Assembly: GCF_003425685.1 (NCBI RefSeq)
Contig: NZ_QJKM01000011.1
Span: 186,001-250,000 of the forward strand
Reading direction: 5' to 3'
DNA length: 64,000 bases
Source of the DNA: Rhizobium terrae
GTDB lineage: Bacteria > Pseudomonadota > Alphaproteobacteria > Rhizobiales > Rhizobiaceae
Position numbers and translations under genes: made by a program. Each line of letters begins with the position of its first letter. Within the stretch, counting starts at the first letter, position 1. Of this stretch, positions 17,746-25,297 are shown piece after piece. The notes under the pieces were generated by a model, which searched no databases, was not told the DNA's origin, and saw nothing but the letters and a program-made list of their open reading frames with translations.

Positions 17746-18714
17746 TCAGCCGAGCAGAGCGGCGAGCGCCGTCTCGATATCGGCCGGGCTGTTGACGGCA
17801 ATGCCGGACATATTCTTGTCGATGCGGCGGGCAAGGCCGGTCAGCACTTTTCCCGAGCCGATCTCGTAAAGGGTCGCGATGCCGTTGGCGCCGAACCACT
17901 CCACGGTTTCCCGCCAGCGGACCTGGCCCGTCACCTGGGTGACGAGCAGCTTGGCGATCTCGTCCGCATCGAAAACCGGCACGGCGCGCACGTTTGCGAC
18001 AACCGGCACGACCGGGTTCTTCTTTTCCACCTTGTCGAGCGCATGGCGCATGGCGTCGGCGGCCGGCGCCATCAGGTCGCTGTGGAAGGGTGCGGAAACC
18101 GGCAGCATGATCGCTCGCTTGGCGCCCTTTTCGGTCGCAAGTGCCGCCGCTTTCTCGACCGCCGGCTTGGAGCCGGAAATCACGAGCTGGCCGCCGCCGT
18201 TGTCGTTGGCGATCTGGCAGACGCCCTCCGCACGCGCCTCGACGCAGACCGCATCGACGTCGCCGTGTTCAAGGCCGATGATCGCCGCCATCGCCCCCTG
18301 CCCGACCGGAACCGCCGACTGCATGGCATCGCCGCGGATGCGCAACAGCCGCGCCGTATCGGCGAGCGAGAACGTGCCGGCGGCGCAGAGCGCCGAATAT
18401 TCGCCGAGCGAATGGCCGGCGACGAAGGAAACCTTGTCGGCGAGCTGCAGGCCGCGCGCTTCGAGCACCCGGATCGCCGCCATCGACACTGCCATTAAAG
18501 CCGGCTGGGCGTTCGCGGTCAGCGTCAGCGTCTCTTCGGGGCCGTTCCACATGATGTCGGAAAGCTTCTGGCCGAGTGCCTCGTCGACTTCCTCGAAGAC
18601 GGCGCGGGCTTCAGGAAAGGCGTCGGCGAGATCCCTGCCCATGCCGACAGCCTGGCTGCCCTGGCCGGGAAAGGTGAATGCGATGCTCGATTGCGTGGCT
18701 GCTGGGGTCGCCAT
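17746..18714 (-). CDS. fabD: Malonyl-CoA:ACP transacylase
   Basis: 322 residues from the ATG at 18714, which follows a good SD (GGAAGGAA). An upstream in-frame ATG at 18753 adds 13 residues and is less likely. Starts with AFTFPGQGSQAVGMG; the nucleophile motif is GHSLGEYSALC near residue 93 and the catalytic histidine is in APFHSDLM. Transfers malonyl from CoA to AcpP. First gene of the minus-strand fab block. Confidence 0.95.
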   Translation of the reverse strand: MATPAATQSSIAFTFPGQGSQAVGMGRDLADAFPEARAVFEEVDEALGQKLSDIMWNGPEETLTLTANAQPALMAVSMAAIRVLEARGLQLADKVSFVAGHSLGEYSALCAAGTFSLADTARLLRIRGDAMQSAVPVGQGAMAAIIGLEHGDVDAVCVEARAEGVCQIANDNGGGQLVISGSKPAVEKAAALATEKGAKRAIMLPVSAPFHSDLMAPAADAMRHALDKVEKKNPVVPVVANVRAVPVFDADEIAKLLVTQVTGQVRWRETVEWFGANGIATLYEIGSGKVLTGLARRIDKNMSGIAVNSPADIETALAALLG

Positions 18715-18878
18715 GGGGATGGTTCCTTCCCTTAGTTTTGCCCTTCCATTCACATTTGAGCTTGCCGAGTCAAGGGTCGCCCTCGTCGTACGGCCTTTGA
18801 AACGGCCGGCTTTTGTCTATTGCACTGCGGCAGATCCGGCTTAAAGTCCCGCCGGCTTTTCAGGACGGGATCATTTAC

Positions 18879-19925
18879 ATGCAATACAAGACTTTGGGCC
18901 GCACGGGCTTTTCCGTGTCGGAAATCTGCCTCGGCACCATGACCTGGGGTACGCAGAACACGGAAGCGGAGGCTCACGAGCAGATGGACCACGCTTTTGA
19001 AAACGGCATCAACTTCGTCGATACGGCGGAACTCTATCCCACCACGCCGGCAGGTCCCGCCACCTATGGCCGGACCGAGGAGATCGTCGGCACCTGGCTC
19101 AACAAGAATCCAGCCAAACGCAAGGATCTGATCCTCGCCTCCAAGATCGCCGGCGGCGGCCGCCCGCATATCCGCGAAGGACGCGGCATCGAGGCCGAAA
19201 CCATTCGCCTGGCCGTCGATGCCAGTCTCAAGCGCCTCCAGACCGACTATCTGGATCTCTACCAGATCCACTGGCCGAACCGCGGCCACTATCATTTCCG
19301 CAATTCCTGGACCTACGATCCTTCGACGCAGGATACGGAGAAGGCGGCAGCGGGCATTCTCGAAATTCTCGACACCGTGGGCGGCCTCGTCGGGGAAGGC
19401 AAGCTGCGCACCGTCGGGCTTTCGAACGAAACCGCATGGGGCACGATGCAATATCTCCGTCTTGCGGAAGAAAAGGGCCTGCCGCGCGTCGCCTCGATCC
19501 AGAACGAATACAACCTCCTCTATCGGCAATTCGATCTCGATCTCGCCGAAGTCGCCCATCACGAGGATGTCGGGCTGCTCGCCTATTCGCCGCTCGCTGC
19601 CGGCCTGCTCACCGGCAAATACCAGAACGGCGCCCGTCCTGCCGGTTCGCGTGCGACGATCAACACGGATCTCGGCGGCCGCATGACCCCGTATCAGGAG
19701 CCGGCGGTCAGGGACTATCTCGCCGTCGCCGCCAGGCACGGCCTCGACCCCGCCCGGATGGCGATCGCCTTCTGCCTTTCCCGCCCCTTCATGACCGCGG
19801 CGATAATAGGCGCGACGAGCATGGAGCAGCTGAAGAACAGCATGGCCGCGGCAGAACTCAAGCTTTCCGAGGACGTCATGAAGGACATCGCCGCCGTCCA
19901 CCGCCAGTGGCCCATGGCGCTGTGA
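18879..19925 (+). CDS. Aldo/keto reductase (Tas-like)
   Basis: 348 residues from ATG 18879 (MQYKTLGRTGFSV). An upstream start at 18813 would overlap the fabD promoter region. The AKR (alpha/beta)8 signatures are present: FVDTAELYPTTP (catalytic Asp/Tyr), a lysine in LILASKIAGG, the histidine in YQIHWPNRG, and a C-terminal NADP-binding segment with IIGATSMEQL. The 50-residue loop after IHWPNR is typical of the Tas/YajO-like subgroup. Substrate unknown. Divergent from fabD. Confidence 0.88.
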   Translation: MQYKTLGRTGFSVSEICLGTMTWGTQNTEAEAHEQMDHAFENGINFVDTAELYPTTPAGPATYGRTEEIVGTWLNKNPAKRKDLILASKIAGGGRPHIREGRGIEAETIRLAVDASLKRLQTDYLDLYQIHWPNRGHYHFRNSWTYDPSTQDTEKAAAGILEILDTVGGLVGEGKLRTVGLSNETAWGTMQYLRLAEEKGLPRVASIQNEYNLLYRQFDLDLAEVAHHEDVGLLAYSPLAAGLLTGKYQNGARPAGSRATINTDLGGRMTPYQEPAVRDYLAVAARHGLDPARMAIAFCLSRPFMTAAIIGATSMEQLKNSMAAAELKLSEDVMKDIAAVHRQWPMAL

Positions 19926-20300
19926 GATGACGAAGCGGAGACCGGCACATATCTTATATATGTCTCATGCATAAGAAATGTGTCGTTGGTCGCAGCCATG
20001 CGGCAAGGACAGACATATCGACAATCCGTCGGCTTCGCGCACCCACCCCTTGCCTTTCCCCCAAAAATCCGTATAAGGCGCGCTGTTCGAAACATCCGGT
20101 CTTCTGGCTGGTGGCTGAACGGAGGGCAGGTTCGCGAAAGCAAACCGCAGGGGCCAAAGGGTCCAAGCCTCCCGTGTCTCCGCTCTCGACCGTCTCGATA
20201 CAACACTTTTCTTGCCTCGGGTTTTCCCGTTCAGGAGCAGTCGTTGAGGCTTAGCCGCCGAGGTCCGGGTTAGACAACCGCAAGAAAAGGCAAAGCTTAC
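19926..20300. other. Leader region of the rpsF operon
   Basis: 375 bases without a supported gene between the aldo/keto reductase and rpsF. It contains the proposed rpsF promoter at 20050-20077, which leaves a leader of over 200 bases before rpsF. Such a long leader suggests post-transcriptional control, which is known for ribosomal protein operons, but no structure could be established by eye. A GGTT-AGAC-AACC mini-hairpin lies at 20268-20279. Confidence 0.5.
20050..20077 (+). promoter_or_regulatory. Candidate sigma70 promoter of the rpsF operon
   Basis: TTGCCT (20050-20055) and TATAAG (20072-20077) with a 16-base spacer, correctly oriented towards rpsF. Both hexamers match the consensus well for a rhizobial promoter. 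No experimental support; inferred from sequence only. Confidence 0.4.
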
Positions 20301-20759
20301 ATGGCTCTTTACGAACACGTATTCCTTGCCCGGCAAGATATGTCCGCTCAGCAGGTTGATGCCCTCGTCGAACAGTACAAGGGCGTCATCGAAGCTAACG
20401 GCGGCAAGGTCGGGCGCATCGAAAACTGGGGCTTGAAGTCCCTCACCTACCGCATCAAGAAGAACCGCAAGGCTCATTACGCCCTGATGGACATCGATGC
20501 ACCGGCTCCGGCCGTGCATGAGATGGAACGCCAGATGCGCATCAACGAAGACGTTCTCCGCTACATGACGATCGCCGTCGAGAAGCACGAAGAAGGTCCG
20601 TCGGCGATGATGCAGAAGCGCGACCGCGACGACCGTCCGCGCCGTGATGGCGACGACCGTCCGCCGCGCCGCGAATTCGGCGACCGTCCGCCGCGCCGCG
20701 ACGGCGAATTCCAGCGTGCCCCCCGCCCGGACCGTGGTCCGCGCGAAGACCGTGCGTAA
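20301..20759 (+). CDS. rpsF: 30S ribosomal protein bS6 with a long charged C-terminal tail
   Basis: 152 residues. Residues 1-95 are a standard S6 fold (MALYEHVFLARQDMS, WGLKSLTYRIKKNRKAHY, EDVLRYMTI). The last ~45 residues are a low-complexity tail of Asp-Arg-Pro repeats (DDRPRRDG, DDRPPRREFG, DRPPRRDGE). S6 binds S18 and the central domain of 16S rRNA; rpsR follows 22 bases downstream. The tail is reminiscent of the C-terminal glutamate-tailed S6 of enterobacteria but with a mixed-charge sequence. Confidence 0.96.
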   Translation: MALYEHVFLARQDMSAQQVDALVEQYKGVIEANGGKVGRIENWGLKSLTYRIKKNRKAHYALMDIDAPAPAVHEMERQMRINEDVLRYMTIAVEKHEEGPSAMMQKRDRDDRPRRDGDDRPPRREFGDRPPRRDGEFQRAPRPDRGPREDRA

Positions 20760-20781
20760 TCGAGCCTAAGGAGAAAACACC

Positions 20782-21030
20782 ATGGCTGACGTATCCTCCG
20801 CTCCGGCACGCCGCCCGTTCCATCGCCGCCGCAAGACCTGCCCGTTCTCGGGCGCCAATGCGCCGAAGATCGACTACAAGGACGTACGCCTCCTGCAGCG
20901 CTACATTTCCGAGCGCGGCAAGATCGTTCCGTCGCGCATCACGGCTGTCTCCCAGAAGAAGCAGCGCGAACTCGCCCAGGCGATCAAGCGCGCCCGCTTC
21001 CTCGGCCTGCTGCCCTACGTGCTGGCTTAA
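20782..21030 (+). CDS. rpsR: 30S ribosomal protein bS18
   Basis: 82 residues, the standard length, with CPFSGANAPKIDYKD and the conserved core LLQRYISERGKIVPSRIT, then VSQKKQRELAQAIKRARFLGLLPY. Preceded by an excellent SD (AAGGAG) and co-transcribed with rpsF. Binds S6 on the platform of the 30S subunit. Confidence 0.97.
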   Translation: MADVSSAPARRPFHRRRKTCPFSGANAPKIDYKDVRLLQRYISERGKIVPSRITAVSQKKQRELAQAIKRARFLGLLPYVLA

Positions 21031-21042
21031 TTTGAAAGCGCG

Positions 21043-21069
21043 GACCCGCTGATCAAGAGTCGGCGGGTC
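21043..21069 (+). terminator. Weak hairpin after rpsR
   Basis: GACCCGC (21043-21049) pairs with GCGGGTC (21063-21069) across a 13-base loop. No T-run follows, so at most it is a processing or attenuation element between rpsR and the next gene rather than a full terminator. Confidence 0.3.
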
Positions 21070-21170
21070 TATCTCCCTTCCGCGATGGGCGCGGATCGGA
21101 ACCTTGAAAACCCCATGTTGGGGATGAAGTGCCTGAGACCCGGATTCAGGACTGATCCCCTAACTGCTTG

Positions 21171-22181
21171 ATGAAGCAGGACAGCGAGACCGTGACGACG
21201 AAAACTCAGACCGTGCTGCCCACCGGCATCCTTGCCGGCATTGCCGCCACCCTGCTGACGCTGGGTGCGAATGCGCAGCCGTCTCTCGCTTTCGTGCTTT
21301 ACGCCGCCTCCTCGCTGCCAATCTTCATCGCCGGCCTGGGCTGGGGAAATCGAGCTGCGATCGTCGGGATCGTGACGGCCGCAATCCTGGGCGCCGTTCT
21401 GATGCATTCGGTCTATTTTGCTCTTACAACGGCGATCTTCACTCTCATCCCGGCGGGCTGGCTTTCGCATCTGGCCAATCTCGCCCGTCCGGCCTCCGAA
21501 CTCGGCGGGCCTGACAACCTGATGGCGTGGTATCCGATCTCGGACATCCTGCTGCATCTCTGCGCCTTGGTGACCGTCGCAATGATCGCGTTGGGCGTTG
21601 CCGTCGATTACGGCCCAGAACTCATGGACCGCGTGATCGAGGCTATCATGGCGTCGATGAGAACCCAGGAGCCGGCCGCCATTCCAGACCCGGCCGGCGT
21701 GGAGAGGATCAAGGAGCTCTTTCTGCTGGCCGTTCCACTGGTTCAAGGCGGCATGTGGGTGCTGCTGCTGTTTGCCGCCTTCTACATCGCGGTCAGGATC
21801 GTCTCCCGCTCCGGCCGGGCTCTGCGTCCGCGCGAGGACATGCCGTCCGCGTTGCGCATGAACCGGCACGCCATCTTCATCTTTCTTGCCGGCATTCTGC
21901 TCATGTTCGTGGGCGGCATTCCGGCGATGATCGGCGCGACCATTTGCGGCACGTTCGGCGCCGGCTTCCTGATGGCGGGCTTCGCGTCCATCCATTTCCG
22001 CAGCCAGGGCAAGGACTGGCGCGTTCCGGTGCTGATCCTCTGCTATCTCTCGTCGATGCTGACCTTGCCGGCAATCGGCATCCTGATCCTCGGCCTCGTC
22101 GACACGCGGCGGACAATCGCGCTGACGCCGCTGAAAACGCCGGCTAATCCCAATGCCAATCCCAACGAAAACAACAATTGA
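21171..22181 (+). CDS. DUF2232 multi-pass membrane protein
   Basis: 336 residues from ATG 21171 (TTG 21168 just ahead is an alternative). About eight hydrophobic segments, a mid-protein segment rich in proline and charge, and an Asn-rich tail (NPNANPNENNN). DUF2232 (YybS-like) proteins occupy this exact position between rpsR and rplI in many alphaproteobacteria. The function is not established; possible involvement in membrane energetics or transport is speculation. Confidence 0.85.
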   Translation: MKQDSETVTTKTQTVLPTGILAGIAATLLTLGANAQPSLAFVLYAASSLPIFIAGLGWGNRAAIVGIVTAAILGAVLMHSVYFALTTAIFTLIPAGWLSHLANLARPASELGGPDNLMAWYPISDILLHLCALVTVAMIALGVAVDYGPELMDRVIEAIMASMRTQEPAAIPDPAGVERIKELFLLAVPLVQGGMWVLLLFAAFYIAVRIVSRSGRALRPREDMPSALRMNRHAIFIFLAGILLMFVGGIPAMIGATICGTFGAGFLMAGFASIHFRSQGKDWRVPVLILCYLSSMLTLPAIGILILGLVDTRRTIALTPLKTPANPNANPNENNN

Positions 22182-22203
22182 CTGATCGAAAGGAAACCTA
22201 ACC

Positions 22204-22779
22204 ATGCAAGTCATTCTGCTTGAACGTGTGCCGAAGCTCGGCCAGATGGGCGAAACCGTGAAGGTTCGCGACGGCTTTGCCCGCAACTTCCTGCTGCCGC
22301 AGGGCAAGGCGTTGCGCGCCAACGAAGCCAACAAGAAGCGTTTCGAAGCCGAGCGCGCCACGCTCGAAGCCCGTAACCTCGAGCGCAAGGGCGAAGCCCA
22401 GAAGGTTGCCGAAGTTCTCGACGGCAAGTCCTTCATCATGGTTCGCGCCGCCGGCGAAACCGGCCAGCTCTACGGCTCGGTCGCTGCCCGCGATATCGTC
22501 GAGGCGCTTGCCGCCGAAGGCTTCAACGTCGGCCGCAACCAGGTCGACCTCAACACGCCGATCAAGGAAATCGGCCTGCACAAGGTCGTCCTGCACCTGC
22601 ACTCGGAAGTCGAGATCTCTATCGAACTGAACGTCGCCCGTTCGCCGGAAGAAGCCGAGCGTCAGGCCAAGGGCGAAAGCCTGACCTCCGTCGACGCCAT
22701 CTACGGCGTGGACGAAGATGCGCTCCGTCCGGAAGATTTCTTCGATCCGGAAGCCGACCGCGACCTCGACAACGAATAA
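22204..22779 (+). CDS. rplI: 50S ribosomal protein bL9
   Basis: 191 residues. The N-terminal L9 signature MQVILLERVPKLGQMGETV and GFARNFLLPQGKA are clear, joined by a long helix to the C-domain. The acidic C-terminal extension after about residue 150 makes it longer than the 149-residue E. coli protein, as in other rhizobia. SD AAAGGAAA precedes. Followed by a strong terminator. Confidence 0.97.
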   Translation: MQVILLERVPKLGQMGETVKVRDGFARNFLLPQGKALRANEANKKRFEAERATLEARNLERKGEAQKVAEVLDGKSFIMVRAAGETGQLYGSVAARDIVEALAAEGFNVGRNQVDLNTPIKEIGLHKVVLHLHSEVEISIELNVARSPEEAERQAKGESLTSVDAIYGVDEDALRPEDFFDPEADRDLDNE

Positions 22780-22802
22780 TCGTCGCCTCACCGGTTGTCC
22801 CG

Positions 22803-22835
22803 AAGCGCCCGGCCCTCAAGGCCGGGCGCTTTTTT
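22803..22835 (+). terminator. Intrinsic terminator after rplI
   Basis: A perfect 12-bp stem: AAGCGCCCGGCC (22803-22814), loop CTCAA, then GGCCGGGCGCTT (22820-22831), followed by a run of six T (22830-22835). This is the best intrinsic terminator in the window and ends the rpsF operon before dnaB. Confidence 0.92.
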
Positions 22836-23037
22836 GTCGTTTTTGTGTATAGAATGAAGCCGGCCCGGGCGACTCGCGGCCAGGCGAAGTCAAACGGATT
22901 CCGCGTTTCACTGCGTTTTTTGTTCCAGCCACACGGGCGGCTCTGTGGATAGCTGTGGGAATCGCTTTTGCAGTATCGCCAGGTCGCGCGAGCCTCTAGA
23001 ACCGAAAGCTTGACCTGAGAGGACGGATAAGAAGACC

Positions 23038-24531
23038 ATGAACGACGCCGTGCGCAAACTCGCCAACATCCAGCCGGCCGAGCCGCATTACCGCGAGGCA
23101 CCGAACAATATCGAGGCCGAACAGGCCCTGCTCGGCGCCATCCTGGTCAACAACGATGCCTATTACCGCGTCTCCGATTTCCTGAAGCCCGTCCACCTCT
23201 ACGAACCGCTGCACCGCAGGATCTTCGAAGTCGCCGGTGATATCATCCGCATGGGCAAGACCGCCCATCCGGTCACCGTCAAGACCTTCATCGCGGAGGA
23301 GAAGGTCGGCGACATGACCGTGGCGCAGTATCTCGCCCGTCTCGCCGCCGAAGCCGTGTCGATCATCAACGCCGAGGATTACGGCCGGGCGATCTACGAT
23401 CTGGCGCTTCGCCGGGCGCTGATCACCATCGGCGAGGATATGGTCAACATCGCTTATGACGCGCCGCTCGACATGCCGCCGCAGACGCAGATCGAAGATA
23501 CCGAACGCCGGCTCTTCGAACTTGCCGAAACCGGTCGCTACGACGGCGGCTTCCAGTCGTTCAATGACGCCGTGGCGCTGGCGATCGACATGGCGGGCGC
23601 CGCCTTTGAGCGCGACGGACATCTTTCCGGCATTTCGACCGGCATCATGTCGCTGGACGCCAAGATGGGCGGCCTGCAGCGCTCCGACTTGATCGTGCTT
23701 GCCGGACGCCCCGGCATGGGCAAGACTTCGCTCGCCACCAACATCGCCTATAACATCGCCGCCGCCTACGAGCCGGAAGTGCAGCCGGACGGTACGTTCA
23801 AGGCGAAGAACGGCGGCGTCGTGGGCTTCTATTCATTGGAAATGTCTGCCGAACAGCTCGCCACCCGCATCATCTCCGAGCAGACGGAAGTCTCCTCGTC
23901 GAAGATCCGCCGCGGCGACATCACCGAGGCGGATTTCGAAAAGCTCGTCGCCTGCTCGCAGATGATGCAGAAGGTGCCGCTGTTCATCGACCAGACCGGC
24001 GGTATCTCGATCGCTCAGCTTTCCGCTCGGGCCCGCCGCCTGAAGCGCCAGCGCGGCCTCGACTGCCTGGTGGTCGACTATATCCAGCTGATGACGGGGG
24101 CGGGCAAATCCGGCGACAACCGCGTACAGGAAATCACCCAGATCACCACCGGCCTCAAGGCCCTCGGTAAGGAATTGAACGTGCCGATCATCGCGCTCTC
24201 CCAGCTTTCCCGCCAAGTGGAAAGCCGCGACGATAAGCGCCCGCAACTCTCCGACCTGCGCGAATCGGGCTCGATCGAGCAGGACGCCGACGTGGTGCTC
24301 TTCGTGTTCCGCGAGGAGTATTACGTGAAGAACATGGAGCCCCGCGACATTTCCGATCCGAAATACCCGGAATGGGAAGCGCATATGGACAAGGTGAAGG
24401 GCACGGCGGACGTGATCATCGCCAAACAGCGCCACGGACCGACCGGCACCGTCAAGCTCGCCTTCCAATCCGAATACACACGCTTCGCGGATTTGGCCGA
24501 CCCGAGCTTCACGCAGTACGAAGAACATTGA
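23038..24531 (+). CDS. dnaB: Replicative DNA helicase DnaB
   Basis: 497 residues. N-terminal primase-binding domain (NNIEAEQALLGAIL) and C-terminal RecA-like ATPase with Walker A GRPGMGKTS near residue 224, Walker B LVVDYIQLM and the downstream SRQVESRDDKRP arginine-finger region. About 30 residues around PEVQPDGTFKAKNGGV are an insertion after Walker A common in alphaproteobacteria. The stop is only 13 bases before the -35 of a toxin-antitoxin promoter, so read-through could reach that module. Confidence 0.96.
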   Translation: MNDAVRKLANIQPAEPHYREAPNNIEAEQALLGAILVNNDAYYRVSDFLKPVHLYEPLHRRIFEVAGDIIRMGKTAHPVTVKTFIAEEKVGDMTVAQYLARLAAEAVSIINAEDYGRAIYDLALRRALITIGEDMVNIAYDAPLDMPPQTQIEDTERRLFELAETGRYDGGFQSFNDAVALAIDMAGAAFERDGHLSGISTGIMSLDAKMGGLQRSDLIVLAGRPGMGKTSLATNIAYNIAAAYEPEVQPDGTFKAKNGGVVGFYSLEMSAEQLATRIISEQTEVSSSKIRRGDITEADFEKLVACSQMMQKVPLFIDQTGGISIAQLSARARRLKRQRGLDCLVVDYIQLMTGAGKSGDNRVQEITQITTGLKALGKELNVPIIALSQLSRQVESRDDKRPQLSDLRESGSIEQDADVVLFVFREEYYVKNMEPRDISDPKYPEWEAHMDKVKGTADVIIAKQRHGPTGTVKLAFQSEYTRFADLADPSFTQYEEH

Positions 24532-24544
24532 AAGTCCAAGCGAT

Positions 24545-24590
24545 TTGACAGGGCGCCTTCATGTTGGCATAATCGCCAACATGAAGGCGC
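24545..24590 (+). promoter_or_regulatory. TumE/TumA promoter with perfect 16-bp palindromic operator over the start codon
   Basis: The -35 is TTGACA (24545-24550, exact consensus) and the -10 is CATAAT (24568-24573), with a 17-base spacer. The expected transcription start is about 24580, next to the ATG at 24581. A perfect inverted repeat, GCGCCTTCATGTTGGC (24553-24568) and its complement (24575-24590) with the six-base centre ATAATC, covers the spacer, the -10 and the start codon. No SD precedes the ATG. This fits an operator for the antitoxin and a leaderless message. Confidence 0.75.
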
Positions 24591-24871
24591 AGTTGCTTTA
24601 TCGAACTAAAAGCGTGCTGTCGGATGGAGCCATTCTGGAAATGGTTATCTGGAAAATTCTGCAGCCTCTATTAGGCAGCTTGCATAACTATAAATATAGT
24701 CTGTTCTACGGCTATCCTGGACAACGCGTCATTGGTTACGACAACGAAAGAGGTAAAGGCGATCATAGACATATCCGTGGTCACGAAGAAGCGTATGGTT
24801 TTTCGACGATCGAGAAACTCATTGATGATTTTCTGAGAGACGTGAATGTGAGGAGGCAGCGCCGACGATGA
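24581..24871 (+). CDS. TumE-family (DUF6516-like) toxin
   Basis: 96 residues from ATG 24581, which lies inside the palindromic operator; an in-frame TTG at 24545 is the -35 hexamer itself and is not a plausible start. Features: LLYRTKSVLSDGAILEMVIW, a tyrosine-rich YKYSLFYGYPGQRVIGYDNE and GKGDHRHIRG, matching the short TumE-type toxins. The proposed mode of action of this family is not well established. It overlaps the downstream antitoxin by four bases (ATGA). GC is lower than in dnaB, suggesting acquisition. Confidence 0.75.
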   Translation: MKAQLLYRTKSVLSDGAILEMVIWKILQPLLGSLHNYKYSLFYGYPGQRVIGYDNERGKGDHRHIRGHEEAYGFSTIEKLIDDFLRDVNVRRQRRR

Positions 24872-25230
24872 CTACCGCCACGATCACAATTCAACGCAAT
24901 GACGATGCGGCCTTACGGCAAGCAGCAGAAGGATTTGTTACGGCCTGGAAAACCGGAAAGCCTCAAGACCATGTATTCAGCTTCTCTTCGCCCGAACAGC
25001 TCTTCACGGTGCTCACACCTAAACGCTGGACCTTGATAGAGACCTTGCAAAAGCTTGGCCCTTCCACCTATCGCACTCTTGCGGCAGCACTTTCCCGCGA
25101 CGTGAAACGGGTCCACGAGGATACTGCCGTACTGATCGAATGGGGGCTGGTCGAGGTCAATGAAAACGACCGTATCCATGTGCCCTATGAGGTGATCCAT
25201 GCGGATTTCGACCTTCGTAGCGTGGCCTGA
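24868..25230 (+). CDS. TumA-like antitoxin with winged helix-turn-helix
   Basis: 120 residues. An N-terminal half with no fold obvious by eye (ATITIQRNDDAALRQ, then a helical stretch) is followed by a MarR-like winged HTH (LTPKRWTLIETLQKLGPSTYRTLAAALSRD, then a wing with ENDRIHVPYE), as in the COG4190/HVO_A0114-type DNA-binding proteins paired with TumE. It probably neutralises the toxin and binds the palindrome at 24553-24590 to repress both genes. Toxin-first order with a four-base overlap. Confidence 0.75.
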   Translation: MTTATITIQRNDDAALRQAAEGFVTAWKTGKPQDHVFSFSSPEQLFTVLTPKRWTLIETLQKLGPSTYRTLAAALSRDVKRVHEDTAVLIEWGLVEVNENDRIHVPYEVIHADFDLRSVA

Positions 25231-25297
25231 TCTTTCAGCCTCAGTCAAGCCGTCGACCAGGCTCCCCGCTCCCTATTAGCGGGGATCGCAAGCCTTC

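Noticed and set aside
20260..20285. Possible S6:S18 autoregulatory leader motif (CCG next to a GGTT-AGAC-AACC hairpin) before rpsF
   Set aside because: The lower stem expected for the known motif does not pair; needs a covariance search before it can be claimed.
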